A stretch of 64,000 bases of DNA from Aliivibrio sp. Its GTDB lineage: Bacteria > Pseudomonadota > Gammaproteobacteria > Enterobacterales > Vibrionaceae. The translations under genes and the position numbers were made by a program. The notes beneath the pieces were generated by a model. That model saw nothing but the letters and a program-made list of their open reading frames with translations, did not search any database and was not told where the DNA came from. The stretch covers positions 102,251-166,250 of the forward strand of contig JAESQY010000153.1 in assembly GCA_016764915.1 (NCBI GenBank), given 5' to 3'. This document shows, piece after piece, positions 56,397 to 63,910 of the stretch (position 1 is the first letter of the stretch; each line of letters starts with the position of its first letter).

Positions 56397-57440
56397 ATGA
56401 CAGAGAATCTTTTTACTCCCTACGCGTTAAACAGCACCATCACTCTTAATAACCGAATTTTAATGGCACCACTGACAAGATGCATGGCGGATGATGAATT
56501 AGTCCCAACACAAAGCATGGTGGAATATTACGCACGACGTGCTGATGCGGGTTTAATTATCTCTGAAGCGATCCTTATTCGAGCAGATGGTCAAGGTTAT
56601 CCAAATACTCCAGGTCTGTTTAATGCGAAGCAGATTGAGGGCTGGCGTAAAGTTACCGATGCTGTTCATAACGAAGGTGGTAAAATTTTCGCTCAGCTTT
56701 GGCATACTGGCAGAGTCGCGCACCCACACTTTACCAATCAAGCGGATGTGCTTGCGCCTTCAGCTATAGCCATTGAGGGGACGCTTCCTCGAATGCGTGA
56801 GTTGACGTATCAAGTACCCAAAGCGGTAACGCACAGTGAGATAAAAGCGTTAGTAGAGGATTTTGCACAAGCCGCTGAAAATGCAGTTGCTGCCGGTTTT
56901 GATGGCGTGGAAATTCACGGTGCCAACGGTTATATCATTGACCAATTTTTACATCATGAAAGTAATGTACGTAGCGATGAATACGGTGGAAGCTCAGAAA
57001 ACATGTCACGCTTTGCATTGGAAGTGATGGATGCGGTTATTGCCAAAATTGGTAATGATAGAACAGGGCTTAGAGTCTCTCCTGGTGCGTATGCCAATAT
57101 CGGCACAGACTCACGCGACCGCGCTGTATCAGATCACTTATTAACTGAACTAGAAAAGCGTGATTTGGCGTTTTTGCACATCGGAATTTTCGATGACAGC
57201 ATGGAGTTTGATTACTTAGGTGGGCGTGCATCCAGTTATGTGAGAAAGCACTACAGTAAAACACTGGTTGGCGTTGGCAGTTATAGCGCTGAAACGGCAA
57301 GCGAAGCGATCGATGCCAATAAATTTGATCTGATTGCCATTGGTCGTCCATTTATTGCCAACCCAGATTATGTTGCTCGAATCAAAGCGAAAGAAGAGTT
57401 AATTGAGTACAGTGACGAGATGCTAATGAGCTTGGTATAA
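56397..57440 (+). CDS. nemA: NADPH-dependent alkene reductase, old yellow enzyme family
   Basis: A flavin (FMN) enzyme that reduces N-ethylmaleimide, nitro compounds and other activated alkenes. The 347-residue sequence has LFTPYALNSTITLNNRILMAPLTRC at the N-terminus, split over the first strand of the barrel. FAQLWHTGRVAHP follows, then the substrate-binding pair in GFDGVEIHGANGYIIDQFL and GGSSENMSRFALEVMD. IAIGRPFIANPDYV is at the end. The start at 56397 follows AGAGAAG; the longer frame from 56370 runs through an operator. It is induced presumably by the divergent TetR regulator. Confidence 0.93.
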   Translation: MTENLFTPYALNSTITLNNRILMAPLTRCMADDELVPTQSMVEYYARRADAGLIISEAILIRADGQGYPNTPGLFNAKQIEGWRKVTDAVHNEGGKIFAQLWHTGRVAHPHFTNQADVLAPSAIAIEGTLPRMRELTYQVPKAVTHSEIKALVEDFAQAAENAVAAGFDGVEIHGANGYIIDQFLHHESNVRSDEYGGSSENMSRFALEVMDAVIAKIGNDRTGLRVSPGAYANIGTDSRDRAVSDHLLTELEKRDLAFLHIGIFDDSMEFDYLGGRASSYVRKHYSKTLVGVGSYSAETASEAIDANKFDLIAIGRPFIANPDYVARIKAKEELIEYSDEMLMSLV

Positions 57441-57460
57441 CCATCGAATAGTTGAGATCC

Positions 57461-57487
57461 AAGGCTAACAATGTGTTAGCCTTTTTT
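57461..57487 (+). terminator. Terminator of nemA
   Basis: Stem AAGGCTAACA (57461-57470) with TGTTAGCCTT (57474-57483), loop ATG, then T to 57487. Confidence 0.9.
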
Positions 57488-57527
57488 GTGCTTGTTCGAA
57501 AGTAACTGACCGAGATATAGGAGCACC

Positions 57528-58109
57528 ATGGACGAAATTGAGAATATACTTCAGTTTATTGTAGAGATAGAAAAGCTCAAAAATGTCATCCGCAAAACCA
57601 AACCTGTTGGCCTCGATAGATTTGAAAACTCCGCAGAACACAGTTGGCACGTTGCCCTCTCCGCCATCATGTTAAAAGACCACGCCTCTCAACCCATCAA
57701 CATAGACCGCGTTATTAAAATGCTATTGATCCACGATCTGGGTGAAATCGATGCGGGTGATAAAATTATCTATGAAAGTGAAACCTCGGAGCAGAAACAG
57801 AAAGAGCTGGATGGAATTGAACGTCTGTTTGCCATGCTGCCTAATAATCTGAATAACGAGTTCACCAATCTTTGGGTTGAGTTTGAAGCGGGTGAGAGTG
57901 TGGATGCTGTTTATGCCAAAGCGATCGACCGAGTGCCGCCGTTACTTCACAACATTCACGGAGAGGGTCACAGCTGGAAAACCCATAGTATACCCAAAGA
58001 GAAAGTCTATGGTTTAAACGGTGAACGAATCGAGAAAGCCAGTAAACCGTTATGGGATGTGTTAAAAAATAAATTGGATGATGCTGTAGATAAAGGCTTA
58101 TTAAAATAA
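57528..58109 (+). CDS. HD-domain hydrolase (HD_3 type, YfbR-like)
   Basis: A 193-residue HD-superfamily protein. The metal-binding residues are visible: H in AEHSWHVALSAIML near residue 41, HD in MLLIHDLGEIDAGD near residue 70, and a later D in AKAIDRVPPLLHN near residue 130. Relatives include 5'-deoxynucleotidases and uncharacterised phosphohydrolases; the substrate cannot be fixed. A taggagcacc ribosome site precedes the ATG. The VOC and LysE genes follow closely and may be cotranscribed. Confidence 0.88.
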   Translation: MDEIENILQFIVEIEKLKNVIRKTKPVGLDRFENSAEHSWHVALSAIMLKDHASQPINIDRVIKMLLIHDLGEIDAGDKIIYESETSEQKQKELDGIERLFAMLPNNLNNEFTNLWVEFEAGESVDAVYAKAIDRVPPLLHNIHGEGHSWKTHSIPKEKVYGLNGERIEKASKPLWDVLKNKLDDAVDKGLLK

Positions 58110-58145
58110 ACCCGTTTAAGCTTTAAATGATAAACAAGGATGATA

Positions 58146-58574
58146 ATGAAACAGTCAATCGTGCACATTGCATTAGTGGTAAAAGATTACGACGAAGCGA
58201 TCGATTTCTATGTGAACAAGCTTAAATTTGAGTTGATAGAAGATACCTACCAAGCAGAGCAGGATAAACGTTGGGTAGTGGTGTCACCACCGGGTTCAAA
58301 CGGCACTACGTTACTGTTAGCAAAAGCCTCAAAGCCAGAGCAACATGACTTTATTGGTAACCAAGCAGGAGGTCGTGTCTTTCTGTTCCTGAACACCGAT
58401 GATTTCTGGCGTGATTACAATCGAATGGTTGCAGAGGGTATTCAATTTATTCGACCGCCAGCTGAGCAAGATTACGGCACCGTTGCGGTGTTTGAAGATC
58501 TTTACGGTAACCGCTGGGATCTGCTGCAGTTGAATAAAGACCACCCTATGTCGACACGAGGTGACAAATGTTAG
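58146..58574 (+). CDS. VOC-family (glyoxalase/bleomycin resistance-like) protein
   Basis: A 142-residue vicinal oxygen chelate fold protein: SIVHIALVVKDYDEAIDFY at the start, then VVVSPPGSNGTTLLLA. It ends VAVFEDLYGNRWDLLQL, with the typical metal-binding histidine and glutamate positions. The substrate is unknown. The ATG at 58146 has AGGA upstream at normal distance; the ATG at 58140 overlaps it. The end overlaps the LysE gene by 7 bases. Confidence 0.9.
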   Translation: MKQSIVHIALVVKDYDEAIDFYVNKLKFELIEDTYQAEQDKRWVVVSPPGSNGTTLLLAKASKPEQHDFIGNQAGGRVFLFLNTDDFWRDYNRMVAEGIQFIRPPAEQDYGTVAVFEDLYGNRWDLLQLNKDHPMSTRGDKC

Positions 58575-59203
58575 GGGTGAATGACCTATGGCTATTTATT
58601 GTATCGGGGATCGCATTGAACATGATCCCCGGGCCAGATTCTCTGTTTATTATTGGGCGAAGTGCAGGTCAAGGTTTTAAAGCAGGCTCGGTTGCTTCAT
58701 TAGGAATTGGAACGGGGACGTTAGTTCATGTGTTTGCGGCTGCATTTGGCTTGTCAGCCATTCTTGCTACATCCGCTGCTGCATTTACGGTTGTTAAAGT
58801 GATTGGCTGTCTCTATCTTTTGTATATTGGCTTATCGATGCTGTTTGCTAAAGTGGGTCCTACTCAAAATAGAGAAGCAGATAAACAACCCATCCCTTTA
58901 GCAAAAATATACTATCAAGGTTTTTTAACCAATACACTGAACCCAAAGGTGGCGCTGTTCTTTTTAGCCTTCGTGCCTCAATTCATCTCTGCAGACTCTC
59001 CAAACAAAGCACTATCATTTATATTCTTAGGTATTGTTTTTAATATTAACGGAATGATCTGGTGTCACTTCCTTGCTTGGTCATCCTCTTCAGTAAGTAA
59101 GAAGATAAAACAAAATAAACGTGTCTCTTATTATCTAACTAAGTTTACCGGTGCGCTATTTGTCTTCTTTGGTCTCAAATTAGCATTGAGTAAGCAGAAT
59201 TAA
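58568..59203 (+). CDS. LysE/RhtB-family amino acid exporter
   Basis: A 211-residue inner-membrane protein with five to six helices. The family signature GIALNMIPGPDSLFIIGRSAGQG near residues 11-33 is split across the first loop. GFLTNTLNPKVALFFLAFVPQF lies in the middle. Known members export lysine, threonine or homoserine lactones. It overlaps the VOC gene and is followed by a terminator that is repeated further right in the window. Confidence 0.92.
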   Translation: MLGVNDLWLFIVSGIALNMIPGPDSLFIIGRSAGQGFKAGSVASLGIGTGTLVHVFAAAFGLSAILATSAAAFTVVKVIGCLYLLYIGLSMLFAKVGPTQNREADKQPIPLAKIYYQGFLTNTLNPKVALFFLAFVPQFISADSPNKALSFIFLGIVFNINGMIWCHFLAWSSSSVSKKIKQNKRVSYYLTKFTGALFVFFGLKLALSKQN

Positions 59204-59212
59204 GACGTAAAA

Positions 59213-59249
59213 AAAGCGCTTGCTGTTATCAACAAGCGCTTTCTTTTAT
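59213..59249 (+). terminator. Terminator after the LysE gene, left copy of a repeated sequence
   Basis: A 10-bp perfect stem AAAGCGCTTG/CAAGCGCTTT (59213-59222 with 59233-59242) and CTTTTATT. Almost the same sequence lies at 63861-63892 and a decayed one near 61655-61687. Confidence 0.88.
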
Positions 59250-59490
59250 TAGCTCTTAATTTTATTAAAATCTAAATGAGCACAATGCAAATGACAATAT
59301 TGTCAGTTGATTGTTAAGGTGATTTCTAATCAATAATTAAAATAATCTCATTTAAAACATCAAATCCTCATTCCTAAAAACAAGTCATATGTTAAGTTAG
59401 TGATAGACATTGATGATATAAAGGTTGGGCGTACCATACGCTTATCTGATCTGCTAGTTGTGATAATGATTTTATCTTGGAGATGTTGCT

Positions 59491-60270
59491 TTGTTTAAAA
59501 GCACAGTTAGAAAAAAAGATGTATACATTAGGATTCTACGGAATGCTTTAGTAATACTTTTTTTATTTTATCAGATTCTATTATTACTTGAACGTCAATA
59601 TTATATGTCATGCATGTTCCTGTCTATTTTTATCTTTTGGTTTTCGGCTAATTTTATATCACTATTATATAGAGCACTTAATTTAGTATCAGAAATTGAA
59701 GTTGTCGATGAAGTCATGATAATGACGCCACTTTTTGGCCAGGTAAGGAAGTCACTAATATCTGAAGTGGATATTAAAGTAGGCCCAATAAATGAGTGTT
59801 TTAATTATGCGTTTAAATATGATGAATCATTATTCTCGAATAACGGAGTAACAGGGCATATTGATATAGATGACGAGATTTTTTATATATCTAACCGAGG
59901 TGGAGAAGCTGAACACCTAAAAAGTATTGATAAAGTGAAGGTAATAGGTGATAGAAACTCGAACTTTCCGTTGATTATAAAATCAATAAAATACCTTTCT
60001 ATCATAATATTTTTACTTTTAATGGTTTTCTTGAGCTTTTATGCTGAAAAGGTAGGGTTGGAAGCAACGAGGATATCAGAACCCAGAGAGTATAGTATTA
60101 ATTGCATGAGGTTTGTATGCCGATTTTCAACGAACTTCAATGATAAACAAGTATCTGGTTATGCCGAAAATTGTTCTAGTCATTATTCTAAGGAAGCAAC
60201 ACTTTATCATGGCACTGCTTTTTTTTCGAAAAAGCAAAGATATTATCTGATTTGTAAGGACCAGAGGTGA
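59491..60270 (+). CDS. Membrane protein of unknown function at the edge of the Rhs array
   Basis: A 259-residue protein starting at TTG, with GGAG 8 bases upstream. Two helices near residues 15-60 and one near 165-185 enclose a cytoplasmic-type domain containing VDEVMIMTPLFGQVRKSLISEVDI. A C-terminal part of about 70 residues carries four cysteines (INCMRFVCRFS ... YAENCSSHY ... YLICKD), probably outside the cytoplasm. No family recognised. Base composition is AT-rich like the rest of the array. It is followed 4 bases later by a gene related to the array's candidate immunity proteins. Confidence 0.65.
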   Translation: MFKSTVRKKDVYIRILRNALVILFLFYQILLLLERQYYMSCMFLSIFIFWFSANFISLLYRALNLVSEIEVVDEVMIMTPLFGQVRKSLISEVDIKVGPINECFNYAFKYDESLFSNNGVTGHIDIDDEIFYISNRGGEAEHLKSIDKVKVIGDRNSNFPLIIKSIKYLSIIIFLLLMVFLSFYAEKVGLEATRISEPREYSINCMRFVCRFSTNFNDKQVSGYAENCSSHYSKEATLYHGTAFFSKKQRYYLICKDQR

Positions 60271-60274
60271 TTAA

Positions 60275-60544
60275 GTGAGTAGTATTTTTAACTATTATAT
60301 AGTCACTTGTATGGGGATTCGTGGATTTAGTTTTGTATTTTCCCCTATGATTTTATCTTTCTTTAAAAAAGAAAAAGGTGAAAAAGTCGGGTTAAGTATA
60401 AGTATGCTGTTTAGTAGGAAGGACTTTTTAACTGAAAAGGGAATAAAAGTTCAAGTGTTATTACGACGAGTTTTTTTGTGGTCTTTTATATTGACAATAA
60501 TAAATATTTTAATTAGTTGGGTGATTAATAATGTTCAATGGTAA
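60275..60544 (+). CDS. Small two-helix membrane protein, member of the array's paralogous family
   Basis: An 89-residue protein starting at GTG after a good AGAGGTGA site. Helix one is FSFVFSPMILSFF; a charged middle reads MLFSRKDFLTEKGIKVQ; the second helix is VFLWSFILTIINILISW. The same plan and middle motif (F...D..YTE.G.K) occur in the products at 62307-62570 and 63495-63749, which sit right behind Rhs tails. Candidate immunity protein, but no Rhs tail precedes this copy, so its toxin partner would be missing or elsewhere. Confidence 0.65.
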   Translation: MSSIFNYYIVTCMGIRGFSFVFSPMILSFFKKEKGEKVGLSISMLFSRKDFLTEKGIKVQVLLRRVFLWSFILTIINILISWVINNVQW

Positions 60545-60896
60545 TGTTCCATTATTATTGAAATATATCGGTATATCGTCACTTTTGATTAGTGTTTTGT
60601 ATGTTTTAATGACAATTTGTAATGTCTTTAATTCTATTGAGCATTTGCATTATTCAATTAGCTATCTATCAGTTTCAATCTTTTATGGTGCGATTTATTA
60701 TACTGTAATCAAAAAGAAGATAGTTTCGGTTTTTTTGGTTATTTTAGTTCCTTTCTTCAACTATTTTATATTCTATGTTGATGGGCAAGTGATGAACGAA
60801 GGGAACTATACACTAGGTTTTTTAATTAATTCTTCATTGTGGAGCCTGTTTTTTTCATTTTATTTTTATCGTAATCGCGGTTTTTATCGGAAATAG
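60531..60896 (+). CDS. Polytopic small membrane protein, unknown
   Basis: A 121-residue, very hydrophobic protein with about four helices (LLKYIGISSLLISVLYVLM, SISYLSVSIFYGAIYYTV, VSVFLVILVPFFNYFIFYV, LGFLINSSLWSLFFSFYFY). It overlaps the previous gene by 14 bases, so the two are translated together. No family recognised. It ends 39 bases before the first Rhs core copy and could be part of an immunity set. Confidence 0.6.
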   Translation: MFNGNVPLLLKYIGISSLLISVLYVLMTICNVFNSIEHLHYSISYLSVSIFYGAIYYTVIKKKIVSVFLVILVPFFNYFIFYVDGQVMNEGNYTLGFLINSSLWSLFFSFYFYRNRGFYRK

Positions 60897-60935
60897 TTTA
60901 AGTATTAGCCGAATGAGTCATAGTTTTCTCGTGGT

Positions 60936-61072
60936 TTGGTGTATTTTGGTTATCGTTTTTACATGCCAAACCTTGGGCGTTGGTTAAACCGAGATCCGCT
61001 GCAAGAAGCGGGAGGGATAAACCTCTACGCTTATGTGAATGGCGACCCAATGGGCTATGTTGATCCTGATGG
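60936..61072 (+). repeat. Rhs core-end repeat, copy A
   Basis: A 137-base direct repeat encoding the conserved end of an Rhs core (FYMPNLGRWLNRDP ... LYAYVNGDPMGYVDPDG). Copy B (61763-61899) has the same length; copy C (63011-63106) holds its last 96 bases. Confidence 0.95.
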
Positions 61073-61349
61073 TAGGTATACCTCCAAACCATATAATCCT
61101 AGTCGTACAGATCATTTAGTATATCCACCACAACGTAATAGTCAGTGTTTCTATGATTGCTATAATAAAACAAAAAAATTTGACCATAATGAAAAATCTC
61201 TTCCAGAAAAATCCTCAAAAAAGGGACAATCTTGCTCGGGTGAAAAATTTGAAAAGTCGACAAAAAGAAATATACAGAAAAACACGGTACAAGAAATTTT
61301 GAAAGAGCTATACATTGAAGTGTCTTGTGATGTGAAATGCTCATTGTAA
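60936..61349 (+). CDS. Orphan Rhs fragment with C-terminal tail 1 (candidate toxin)
   Basis: A 137-residue frame. Residues 1-46 are the end of an Rhs core up to the DPDG junction. Residues 47-137 are a unique tail, basic and polar, with six cysteines (CFYDC near the middle, CSGE, and SCDVKC at the end). In Rhs proteins such tails are toxins cut off after the core and matched by a neighbouring immunity gene. The tail family is not recognised. The frame begins with TTG without a good ribosome site and lacks the rest of an Rhs protein, so this is probably a silent donor cassette. Confidence 0.75.
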   Translation: MVYFGYRFYMPNLGRWLNRDPLQEAGGINLYAYVNGDPMGYVDPDGRYTSKPYNPSRTDHLVYPPQRNSQCFYDCYNKTKKFDHNEKSLPEKSSKKGQSCSGEKFEKSTKRNIQKNTVQEILKELYIEVSCDVKCSL

Positions 61350-61369
61350 GTGAAGGAAAGAAAAATATT

Positions 61370-61588
61370 ATGGACTTTAAACAGTTTTTTTATGTAGCAA
61401 TGTGGATGGCCTTAGTCGATTCAACGTATAACTTTTTTTATGATCTATTTACTATTAATTTTGACGATAACCTTGAGCTGATAGGGCTCCCTTTTACTAA
61501 CTTTGTCGGGATACCTATTGGTTATGCCATTTCAGTTAGTTTTGCATGGAGTGCATATCGAGTTTATGTTGCATTAAGAAAAAAATAA
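61370..61588 (+). CDS. Candidate immunity protein for tail 1
   Basis: A 72-residue protein with two probable helices (FFYVAMWMALVDSTYNFFY and FVGIPIGYAISVSFAWSAYRV). It starts 20 bases after the Rhs tail, with AGGAAAG upstream; a longer frame from 61337 overlaps the tail. No family recognised. Position directly behind the tail is the main evidence for an immunity role. It is not visibly related to the other small proteins of the array. Confidence 0.6.
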   Translation: MDFKQFFYVAMWMALVDSTYNFFYDLFTINFDDNLELIGLPFTNFVGIPIGYAISVSFAWSAYRVYVALRKK

Positions 61589-61650
61589 ATGATTGATAGT
61601 GGTACTTCATGGATTGATCAGAAGTAACGCAATATAAACTGATATTCTCA

Positions 61651-61762
61651 TGATTAAAAAGCACTTTCTGTTACCAACATGAGCTTTGGTCGTATTACAA
61701 TTGATGTGTTACTTCTTTGTTTTAATCTAATTGGTGATGCTGGTTTCGATTACTTCCATTGG
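61651..61762 (-). pseudogene. Decayed copy of a gene end and its terminator
   Basis: On the minus strand this stretch repeats the last codons, stop and terminator of the gene that enters the window at the right edge (63911-64000). It encodes QPMEVIETSITN like the original, but the tryptophan codon TGG has become TAG. The copy ends exactly where Rhs copy B begins, with TTGGT shared by both sequences. Confidence 0.8.
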
Positions 61763-61899
61763 TTGGTGTACTTTGGTTATCGCTTTTACATGGCAAACCT
61801 TGGGCGTTGGTTAAACCGAGATCCACTGCAAGAAGCGGGAGGGATAAATCTCTACGCTTATGTGAATGGCGACCCAATGGGGTATGTGGATCCGGATGG
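61763..61899 (+). repeat. Rhs core-end repeat, copy B
   Basis: A 137-base direct repeat, about 95 per cent like copy A by eye. It is joined at its left end to the decayed gene-end copy. Confidence 0.95.
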
Positions 61900-62297
61900 A
61901 TTATCATCAATTAAGGTTTCTTTTTTTTCGCGGCTTAGGCTTCTCTGTAAAAGTCGGGAATAATGTTAAAACGAATAAGTTATTTTTTGAATTGGTATTG
62001 GGCTTTGGATTAGAAACTGGTGCTAGCTACGATCCTCTAGATAATGGTCCTGCTGATCGTCTTGGTGATGGTTGTAATTCTGGGCTTGGTGTCGGAACTG
62101 ATTTTCAATTAGGCGCCACTTACGGACCAATCGGTGGAGAGTTTGTTGCTGGCTATGAGCAGAACGTAAATGGCAGTAGAGAGAGTAGAGTGGAACCTAA
62201 GTTTCAGCCTGCAACAAATCCGCTTGATAGCGGAAAATATAGTGGCAGTGTAGGCGGACATGCTGGAATAAAAGTTGTGGGTTGGGGAATAAAATAA
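61763..62297 (+). pseudogene. Orphan Rhs fragment with C-terminal tail 2, split by a one-base shift
   Basis: The Rhs core frame runs through DPDG and LSSIKVSFF, then leaves the tail frame in a run of eight T at 61921-61928 and stops at 61963. Removing one T restores one frame of 177 residues that aligns without gaps with tail 3 (63107-63482): both show KxG..N.TN..F.EL and YDPLD at the same distance. The tail is glycine-rich and beta-prone. It may be a true frameshift, a slippage switch or a sequencing error. Confidence 0.75.
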
Positions 62298-62306
62298 GGT
62301 GAATTT

Positions 62307-62570
62307 ATGCAAGATTTGTTAGTGAAAGTTGTGGGGCTATCAGGAATAACAGTTGGAATTGTAATATGGCTGGCTCCATTAGTGATCAAGTCTCATTTAC
62401 AATCAGATAATAAAAAATATCCTGGAGTATTTTCTATATTATTTTGTAATGATTTATCATATACAGATTTGGGACGTAAGATTAGAAATGCTATCAGGTT
62501 TGTTTTTATAATGTCAGGAATTATATGTTTTTCATCAATTGTAGCTTTTAAGTTAATTATTACGTCATGA
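62307..62570 (+). CDS. Candidate immunity protein for tail 2, two-helix family
   Basis: An 87-residue membrane protein with AAGGTGA before the ATG. Helices are SGITVGIVIWLAPLVI and FVFIMSGIICFSSIVAFKLI, with the middle motif ILFCNDLSYTDLGRKIR. It is related to the products at 60275-60544 and 63495-63749. It starts 9 bases after tail 2 and overlaps the next gene as ATGA. Confidence 0.7.
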   Translation: MQDLLVKVVGLSGITVGIVIWLAPLVIKSHLQSDNKKYPGVFSILFCNDLSYTDLGRKIRNAIRFVFIMSGIICFSSIVAFKLIITS

Positions 62571-62818
62571 ATTATATGGGCTTAAGTGTGATTGAAAATA
62601 TTTACAAAAAATACGTCTACTTAAGAGAGAGCATTGTTTCCTTTATCTATATTTGGGATGAAAAACCAATAAGCATTCGTTTTATAATTTCTGGATTCCT
62701 AATTTTAGGTGTTTATCAATTAGCGTTGTCGTCTGGTAAATATTTGTTTGAATTTGGTTCTACTATAGATGTGATTTTTATTTTTTTACTGGATGTATAT
62801 TTATATTGGAATCCGTAA
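62567..62818 (+). CDS. Small membrane protein, unknown
   Basis: An 83-residue protein coupled to both neighbours: ATGA overlap at the start, TAATG overlap at the end. Helices lie near residues 38-55 (FIISGFLILGVYQLALSS) and 65-80 (TIDVIFIFLLDVYLY). No family recognised. The tight coupling suggests it acts with the candidate immunity protein upstream. Confidence 0.6.
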   Translation: MNYMGLSVIENIYKKYVYLRESIVSFIYIWDEKPISIRFIISGFLILGVYQLALSSGKYLFEFGSTIDVIFIFLLDVYLYWNP

Positions 62819-63006
62819 TGGTATTCAATAGAGTAAAAATGTCTCTTTTGTTGCTAATGATATTTCCGATACTTATTGTTGTATTGTCCGAAGTAGGAAT
62901 CGAAAGTTATAATATTGGTACTATTGTTATATTTGAAGTAATTTGGTTGTTATACATATTAGTGTGTTACTTGTTCTTTGGTTGGAAGAGATATTTTAAT
63001 GCTTAA
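62818..63006 (+). CDS. Small membrane protein, unknown
   Basis: A 62-residue protein with two helices (SLLLLMIFPILIVVLSEV and IGTIVIFEVIWLLYILVCYLF). The start at 62818 overlaps the previous stop as TAATG; a longer frame from 62806 is rejected. It ends 4 bases before Rhs copy C, so the third cassette was joined almost directly to its 3' end. Confidence 0.6.
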   Translation: MVFNRVKMSLLLLMIFPILIVVLSEVGIESYNIGTIVIFEVIWLLYILVCYLFFGWKRYFNA

Positions 63007-63010
63007 GATG

Positions 63011-63106
63011 GCGTTGGTTAAACCGAGATCCACTGCAAGAAGCGGGAGGAATAAATCTCTACGCTTATGTGAATGGCGACCCAATGGGCTATGTGGATCC
63101 GGATGG
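63011..63106 (+). repeat. Rhs core-end repeat, copy C (shortened)
   Basis: The last 96 bases of the Rhs core-end repeat, starting at GCGTTGG. The frame upstream is closed by a stop, so this copy cannot be part of an intact Rhs gene. Confidence 0.95.
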
Positions 63107-63482
63107 AAGAGAAGCCATTAATGTTGGTGTGAAGATTGGTTGGGGATTTAATATTAAAGCTGGTTGGAGTAATAATACTAACAGGCCTTTTGCTGAGTTA
63201 GGATTTGGGTATGGCTTATATGCAGGTGGAGGATATGATCCTCTAGATGAAGGCAAAGGAAAAGCAGGTTGTTCACCAAACGCTTCGTTAGGGTATAATT
63301 ATAATGGAGAAGTTACAATTGGACCTTATGGTAAAAGTGTTAATGCAGGGGCTGAAATCGATCTGGATGGTAACATTACAGTTAACCACCCAGATTTAGG
63401 GGGTGCCAGTTTAAATGCGCTTAATGTTAATAAAGGGCTTGGATTCGGTGGTAGTATCGGTATTGTAATTAGTATGTATTAG
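63011..63482 (+). CDS. Orphan Rhs fragment with C-terminal tail 3 (candidate toxin)
   Basis: The core end (RWLNRDPLQEAGGINLY ... DPDG) continues without a break into a tail of 125 residues that is glycine-rich and beta-prone (GWGFNIKAGWSNNTNRPF, GFGYGLYAGGGYDPLD). It is homologous to tail 2. The glycine-rich pattern recalls barrel-forming or phage-like surface domains, but no toxin family is recognised. Only GTG at 63069 offers a start, so it is probably silent unless recombined behind an intact core. Confidence 0.75.
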
Positions 63483-63494
63483 CGAGGCGATGTA

Positions 63495-63749
63495 ATGACA
63501 ATGTTTATTTTTTATTGTTTATTTTTCACGTTATGTTCCTTTGGGGTTACTATGATATTTGGCCCGTTTTTTTTGATGCGTTATATTAAGAATAGAAATG
63601 GATCTGATATTAATTTCATAATGTTTTTTGCCGATAAAATTGTATATACTGAGTTTGGATATAAACTTAAAAAAACATTAAGTAAAATTAGCACTTCATT
63701 CTTTTTGCTAATGATTATTGAAATTATAATGTTATACCTTTTCAGGTAG
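63495..63749 (+). CDS. Candidate immunity protein for tail 3, two-helix family
   Basis: An 84-residue membrane protein, GAGG upstream of the ATG, 12 bases after tail 3. Helices are IFYCLFFTLCSFGVTMIF and ISTSFFLLMIIEIIMLYLF; the middle reads MFFADKIVYTEFGYKLKK. It is related to the products at 62307-62570 and 60275-60544. Because both the tails and these proteins are paired homologues, an immunity role is plausible. Confidence 0.72.
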   Translation: MTMFIFYCLFFTLCSFGVTMIFGPFFLMRYIKNRNGSDINFIMFFADKIVYTEFGYKLKKTLSKISTSFFLLMIIEIIMLYLFR

Positions 63750-63860
63750 AAGTAGAGATCATGAGGGCGGATTCGTACGGCGTTGCTGATCAACTTTGGC
63801 ACTAACATTCTCCTGCGTATCAATGTTATAAACTTAGATCATATTTCAATATTGATCAAA

Positions 63861-63892
63861 AAAAGCTCTTGCTGTTACTAGCAAGCGCTTTG
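63861..63892 (-). terminator. Terminator of the right-edge gene, right copy of the repeated sequence
   Basis: On the minus strand AAAGCGCTTGCT pairs with AGCAAGAGCTTT (one mismatch), followed by a T-run. About 29 of 33 bases match the terminator at 59211-59243. Confidence 0.8.
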
Positions 63893-63910
63893 GTCGTATT
63901 TATTGGCGTG

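Noticed and set aside
59204..63860. CRISPR array or insertion sequence as explanation of the right-end repeats
   Set aside because: Repeats are long, few and encode Rhs core ends; no spacer pattern, transposase or terminal inverted repeats are seen.
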